Source: a virus
DNA: 44,107 nucleotides
Virus record (IMG/VR): IMGVR_UViG_3300009059_000024
Span: 1 to 44,107 of that record
Strand: one strand, 5' to 3'
Part shown: positions 41,080 through 44,107 of the stretch, piece by piece
How the letters are laid out: the number at the start of each line of letters is the position of its first letter
Numbering within the stretch: the stretch's first letter is position 1
The notes under the pieces: model-generated
What the model was told of the DNA's origin: nothing
Database searches by the model: none
Seen by the model: only the letters and a program-made list of their open reading frames with translations
Position numbers and translations under genes: made by a program

Positions 41080-41660
41080 ACATGGCGTATATCGCAATTG
41101 TGGATTACATACTCGCATTTGCTGTGGCTCATATCATGGAAAACCCAGACAGTGACTACCCTAGAACCTACGGGGGAACCACTGGTTTTATGCACTCACG
41201 CCCTGAATACATGCCTGAACCAGGTGATCTGGTCAGACTGGATTCCATGCGTGATCCTGAGTTCAGGCTCTGCTGGCTGATTGCCGTTACTCTGGACAAC
41301 AAGAACGGCTTCCACGTTTATACCGTGGAGTCTGTCAAAACAGGTGCAATATGCGACTGGTCAAATGTCGGTATTTCGATATTTCATCGAAAGACAAAAG
41401 ACAATCATCCTGAGTGGCGTTGGACAGACATTCAATTCTCTTTCCGTGATTTGTGGTTTGCTGCTTGTTCAGAACAGTCTGACCACGTTCATGTTCCTAC
41501 TTATCCAACCTTTGAAGATGGCAAAGTAATTCTCGAATTACGTCGTCGTTTTTCACTGCAAGATGAGCCGCGTATTTCTTTGGTTGTTGAGAACTATGAA
41601 GTGCTCACTCAAGATCAACTTGAGGACATTTATTTGGACATGATTAAGAAAGATGCTTAA
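41076..41660 (+). CDS. Hypothetical protein
   Basis: 194 aa, ATG overlapping the previous stop (ATGA). A short hydrophobic N-terminus (AYIAIVDYILAFAVAHIM) could be a membrane anchor or core helix; a Trp/Asp-rich middle and an acidic C-terminal helix follow. No family recognised. It is closed by a strong terminator. Confidence 0.55.
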   Translation: MNMAYIAIVDYILAFAVAHIMENPDSDYPRTYGGTTGFMHSRPEYMPEPGDLVRLDSMRDPEFRLCWLIAVTLDNKNGFHVYTVESVKTGAICDWSNVGISIFHRKTKDNHPEWRWTDIQFSFRDLWFAACSEQSDHVHVPTYPTFEDGKVILELRRRFSLQDEPRISLVVENYEVLTQDQLEDIYLDMIKKDA

Positions 41661-41662
41661 CA

Positions 41663-41695
41663 AAAAGCACCCAACTATTGGGTGCTTTTCTTTTT
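41663..41695 (+). terminator. Strong intrinsic terminator with 3-base loop
   Basis: AAAAGCACCCAA pairs with TTGGGTGCTTTT (12 bp) around CTA, followed by C and TTTTT. It isolates the following MoxR/VWA genes from the upstream unit. Confidence 0.9.
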
Positions 41696-41752
41696 ATAAA
41701 CGTGGCATTGGGCAATACCGCTTAGCCGCCAAACAGCAAAACAGAGGTTATC

Positions 41753-42790
41753 TTGACTAATTTTTATCGTTGCACTCCACGTAAGCTTAAAGAGCTGATG
41801 ACTGATGTACTTGCTGCACAGCTTGTGCCTTATGTCATTAGCTCACCCGGTATGGGTAAATCAGCAATTACCCACACTGTAGCCAACGAGTTCAATCTCA
41901 AAATGATTGACCATCGTTTGTCCACTTCAAGCCCCGAAGACATGAGTGGCTTGCCGCATTTTAATGCCCGTGGTCGTGCTGAATTTGCACCCTTTGAGGA
42001 TTTGTTTCCTCTGGATGATGACCCACTGCCTCAAGGCAAAGACGGCTGGATGCTCTTCTTGGATGAGTTCAGCTCAGCCCCCAAAAGCATCCAAGCACCT
42101 GCCTACAAGCTGATCCTGGATCGTATGACAGGGCAGCGTAAGCTCAATGAGCGTGTGGCTATTGCTGCTGCTGGTAACCATGCAACTGACCGGGCCATCG
42201 TAAACCCGATCAGCACCGCTCTTCAGAGCCGCATGGTGCACTTGGAGCTGGAACTCAGCTTCGATGAGTGGCTTCTCGACGTGGCTATCAAGGAAAACTA
42301 CGACCCAAGGATCATTGCATTCTTGTCGCAATACCCGTCAAAGCTGATGGATTTTCGCCCGGATCACCAAGAAAAAACCTTCTGCTGCCCCCGTACTTGG
42401 GAGTTCATGAACAAGTTGGTCATTGGCAAAAGCATCACCGAGGAGAAAGCTGCTATGTACGCAGGCACTATCACTTCCGGTGTAGCTGCTGAGTTCCTGC
42501 AATTCAGCTTGCTGTCTGGTTCTATGATCAAGGTAGCCGACATTCTGGCCAACCCAGTGAGCTGCCCTATTCCGGGTGACAATTCCCTACGTTGGGCAAC
42601 TGTGTCGCACATGATGGAGAAAATCACCGAAGACAACTTCGCTAAATTGGCCACTTATGCCAACCGTTTTAGTTTGGACTTCCGTGTGCTGTTCTACCGC
42701 TCCGTGATGGTTCGTCATCCTCAGTTGCGTCGTCACCCTGCTTTCGCCAGTGCTCTTATTGAGCTTTCCCGTTACCTCACTGACTGTTAA
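41753..42790 (+). CDS. MoxR-type AAA+ ATPase (N4 gp24-like)
   Basis: 345 aa from TTG 41753 (GAGG 5 bases upstream). Walker A SPGMGKSA (31-38), Walker B LFLDEFSSA (101-109; Asp104/Glu105), and a sensor Asn (AAAGNHAT) with an arginine finger-type SRMVH near 163. MoxR ATPases act with VWA-domain proteins as metal- or cofactor-insertion chaperones; in N4, gp24 (AAA) and gp25 (VWA) form the same pair. It is the first gene after a terminator, so it may start its own middle unit. Confidence 0.88.
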   Translation: MTNFYRCTPRKLKELMTDVLAAQLVPYVISSPGMGKSAITHTVANEFNLKMIDHRLSTSSPEDMSGLPHFNARGRAEFAPFEDLFPLDDDPLPQGKDGWMLFLDEFSSAPKSIQAPAYKLILDRMTGQRKLNERVAIAAAGNHATDRAIVNPISTALQSRMVHLELELSFDEWLLDVAIKENYDPRIIAFLSQYPSKLMDFRPDHQEKTFCCPRTWEFMNKLVIGKSITEEKAAMYAGTITSGVAAEFLQFSLLSGSMIKVADILANPVSCPIPGDNSLRWATVSHMMEKITEDNFAKLATYANRFSLDFRVLFYRSVMVRHPQLRRHPAFASALIELSRYLTDC

Positions 42791-42799
42791 GGAACAGAG

Positions 42800-43027
42800 A
42801 TGAAACTTGAACCAGGCCCAGTAATTGTGGCCCGTAGCTCTGGGTTGATGTGTGCAGCACGGCTGATTTCTGAAGACGACGAGCGCTATTTCGTCAAAAT
42901 TCAGGACAACAAACGCCCGCAGTACATCTACAAAAACAAAGACACCGTTCAGCTGTTCCGTGATACGGACGCTGCAATGGACTGGATTGATGAGGTGAAT
43001 CGTGGACGTGGAAAATCTACAACGTGA
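42800..43027 (+). CDS. Small protein between MoxR and VWA genes
   Basis: 75 aa (AAGGAACAGAG before ATG 42800). Beta-type N-terminus (PGPVIVARSSGLMCAARLI), then basic and Asp-rich parts; no family recognised. It overlaps the VWA gene start by 26 bases, so the three genes are translated together and it may be a subunit or adaptor of the MoxR/VWA system. Confidence 0.6.
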   Translation: MKLEPGPVIVARSSGLMCAARLISEDDERYFVKIQDNKRPQYIYKNKDTVQLFRDTDAAMDWIDEVNRGRGKSTT

Positions 43028-44107
43028 GCTTGACCGAGTTAAGTCAAAAGTCTTTCTAGGCAAAAATGCAGCGTTCCTTGGATCACTGCTTTGCTCCTTG
43101 AATTTCATTTGGGACGAGTCCACAGAAACTGCTGCCACAAACGGCTTGTCGTTCTGGTGGAATCCCAACTGGTTTTTGGAGTTGCCCCCAGCTACGAGGG
43201 AAACAGTTCTGCTGCATGAGCTGTGGCATCCCGGTCGATTACACATGATACGAAGGGGCAATCGTGACCCAGAAATCTGGAACTATGCCTGCGACATTCG
43301 TATCAATAATGACCTTGAAAATGAAGGTCACAGCTTTGTTGGTGCCGAGGACTGCTGGAAAGACCAGTCATTCGGAAACATGGTTGAGGAAGACATTTAC
43401 GACTTCTTGATCCAAAACCAAAAACCCCCACCGCCCAACGGTGGTTCATGGGGTGCAAAAGACAAAGGTGGCGACATAACCCTGCTTGATCAAAAGCAGA
43501 TCGTCAGTGCCGTAAACAACGTGGTACGTGCGATTCAACAAGCAAAAATGGCCGGTGATGCTGGGGCTATCCCCGGTGGCATCGAAACCATTATTGAGAA
43601 ATTCTTGGCTCCCATTGTCCCTTGGGAGCAGCACCTGAATCAGTTCTTTACTGACCTGTGCGATGAGGATTACAGCTGGAAGCGACCCAACAGACGCCAC
43701 ATTGGTGACGACCTGTACCTGCCTTCACGCATACGGGACGATGGTAAGCTTGAGCATCTTGCGTACTACCTGGACGTTTCAGGCTCTGTAAGCAACGCTG
43801 ATGTGCTGCGCTTCAACTCTGAGGTGAAGTACATCAAAGAGTTTTTCAATCCTGAAAAGCTCACGCTTGTACTGTTCGACACTCGCATAACAGCAACCTA
43901 TGAGTTCAGCCCAGAAGACACTTTTGAAAAAATCGTCGTCGTGGGCCGAGGTGGTACTTCTTTGGTTCCTGTGCGTGAGCACATCCAAGAACACAAACCA
44001 ACTGCTGCTGTCATTTTCTCTGACTTGCAGTGTCCTCAAATGCAACCACTGGATTTTCAAATCCCAGTGCTTTGGGTGGCCATAAGGGCTGCTGGTAAAA
44101 CAGTGCC
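43002..44107 (+). CDS. Metallopeptidase-like VWA protein (N4 gp25-like), 3' end missing
   Basis: About 368 residues visible; the gene continues past the right edge. GTG 43002 is preferred (GAGGTG just upstream); GTG 43008 is the alternative. Residues 72-76 are HELWH, a zinc-metallopeptidase motif within a putative metallopeptidase domain (~1-220). Residues ~253-368 are a VWA-like domain with the MIDAS DVSGS (Asp258, Ser260, Ser262). Two-domain proteins of this type accompany MoxR ATPases. N4 gp25 is the positional counterpart. The final ~100 residues of the VWA fold are probably off the window. Confidence 0.85.
   Translation, partial: MDVENLQRELDRVKSKVFLGKNAAFLGSLLCSLNFIWDESTETAATNGLSFWWNPNWFLELPPATRETVLLHELWHPGRLHMIRRGNRDPEIWNYACDIRINNDLENEGHSFVGAEDCWKDQSFGNMVEEDIYDFLIQNQKPPPPNGGSWGAKDKGGDITLLDQKQIVSAVNNVVRAIQQAKMAGDAGAIPGGIETIIEKFLAPIVPWEQHLNQFFTDLCDEDYSWKRPNRRHIGDDLYLPSRIRDDGKLEHLAYYLDVSGSVSNADVLRFNSEVKYIKEFFNPEKLTLVLFDTRITATYEFSPEDTFEKIVVVGRGGTSLVPVREHIQEHKPTAAVIFSDLQCPQMQPLDFQIPVLWVAIRAAGKTV

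Overview
The window is part of a lytic N4-like podovirus genome (Schitoviridae type). Four diagnostic elements support this. (1) The left edge holds the N-terminus of an N4 gp50-type giant virion RNA polymerase. (2) Positions 32.9-35.7 kb hold the two-subunit T7-like RNA polymerase II (N4 gp15/gp16 type). (3) An N4-order late block runs vRNAP-gp51...gp56 capsid-gp59 portal-lysis-tail-gp67-gp68 terminase-gp69. (4) Two hairpin promoters fit the N4 vRNAP promoter geometry base for base. No integrase, repressor/cro pair, tRNA or CRISPR array was seen. The host is probably a Gram-negative gammaproteobacterium (SAR endolysin plus Rz/Rz1 spanins). A Pseudomonas-like host is a guess only.

Layout. From 1 to 27577 every gene is on the minus strand: gp49/Sf6-66 family protein, small terminase candidate, large terminase, connector, a tail-spike/fibre region with a GH5 cellulase and two SGNH esterase domains (14-23 kb), a lysis cassette (holin candidate, SAR endolysin, Rz with nested Rz1; 11.7-13.4 kb), portal, scaffold candidate, major capsid protein, internal/ejected proteins including a lytic transglycosylase, and the start of vRNAP. 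From 28022 to 44107 every gene is on the plus strand: small early genes behind the hairpin promoters, an HTH regulator with an operator-like palindrome, RNAP II subunits separated by four small ORFs, the Ig-like capsid decoration protein (gp17 type), a ClpX-like AAA+ ATPase, an HNH endonuclease, and a cluster with a 669-aa protein, a MoxR-type ATPase and a metallopeptidase-VWA protein that runs off the right edge.

The divergent junction at 27.58-28.50 kb is where N4-type genomes have their physical ends, so this sequence is probably circularly permuted, with the terminal repeat inside the junction. The junction also holds a candidate ~200-nt structured RNA with its own -10 box and strong terminator, and an almost G-free tract leading to the first vRNAP promoter. 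The rest of vRNAP and the replication genes (DNA polymerase, helicase, SSB) are outside the window.

Working logic. The injected vRNAP would read hairpin promoters at 28.46 and 29.19 kb to make early proteins. RNAP II (gp15/gp16 type) then transcribes the middle genes. Late structural genes are read leftward. The most unusual points are a Ig-like (ASH-type) domain split exactly across two overlapping tail genes, a tail protein joining cellulase and esterase, the orphan structured RNA, and the MoxR/VWA/ClpX-like gene cluster.
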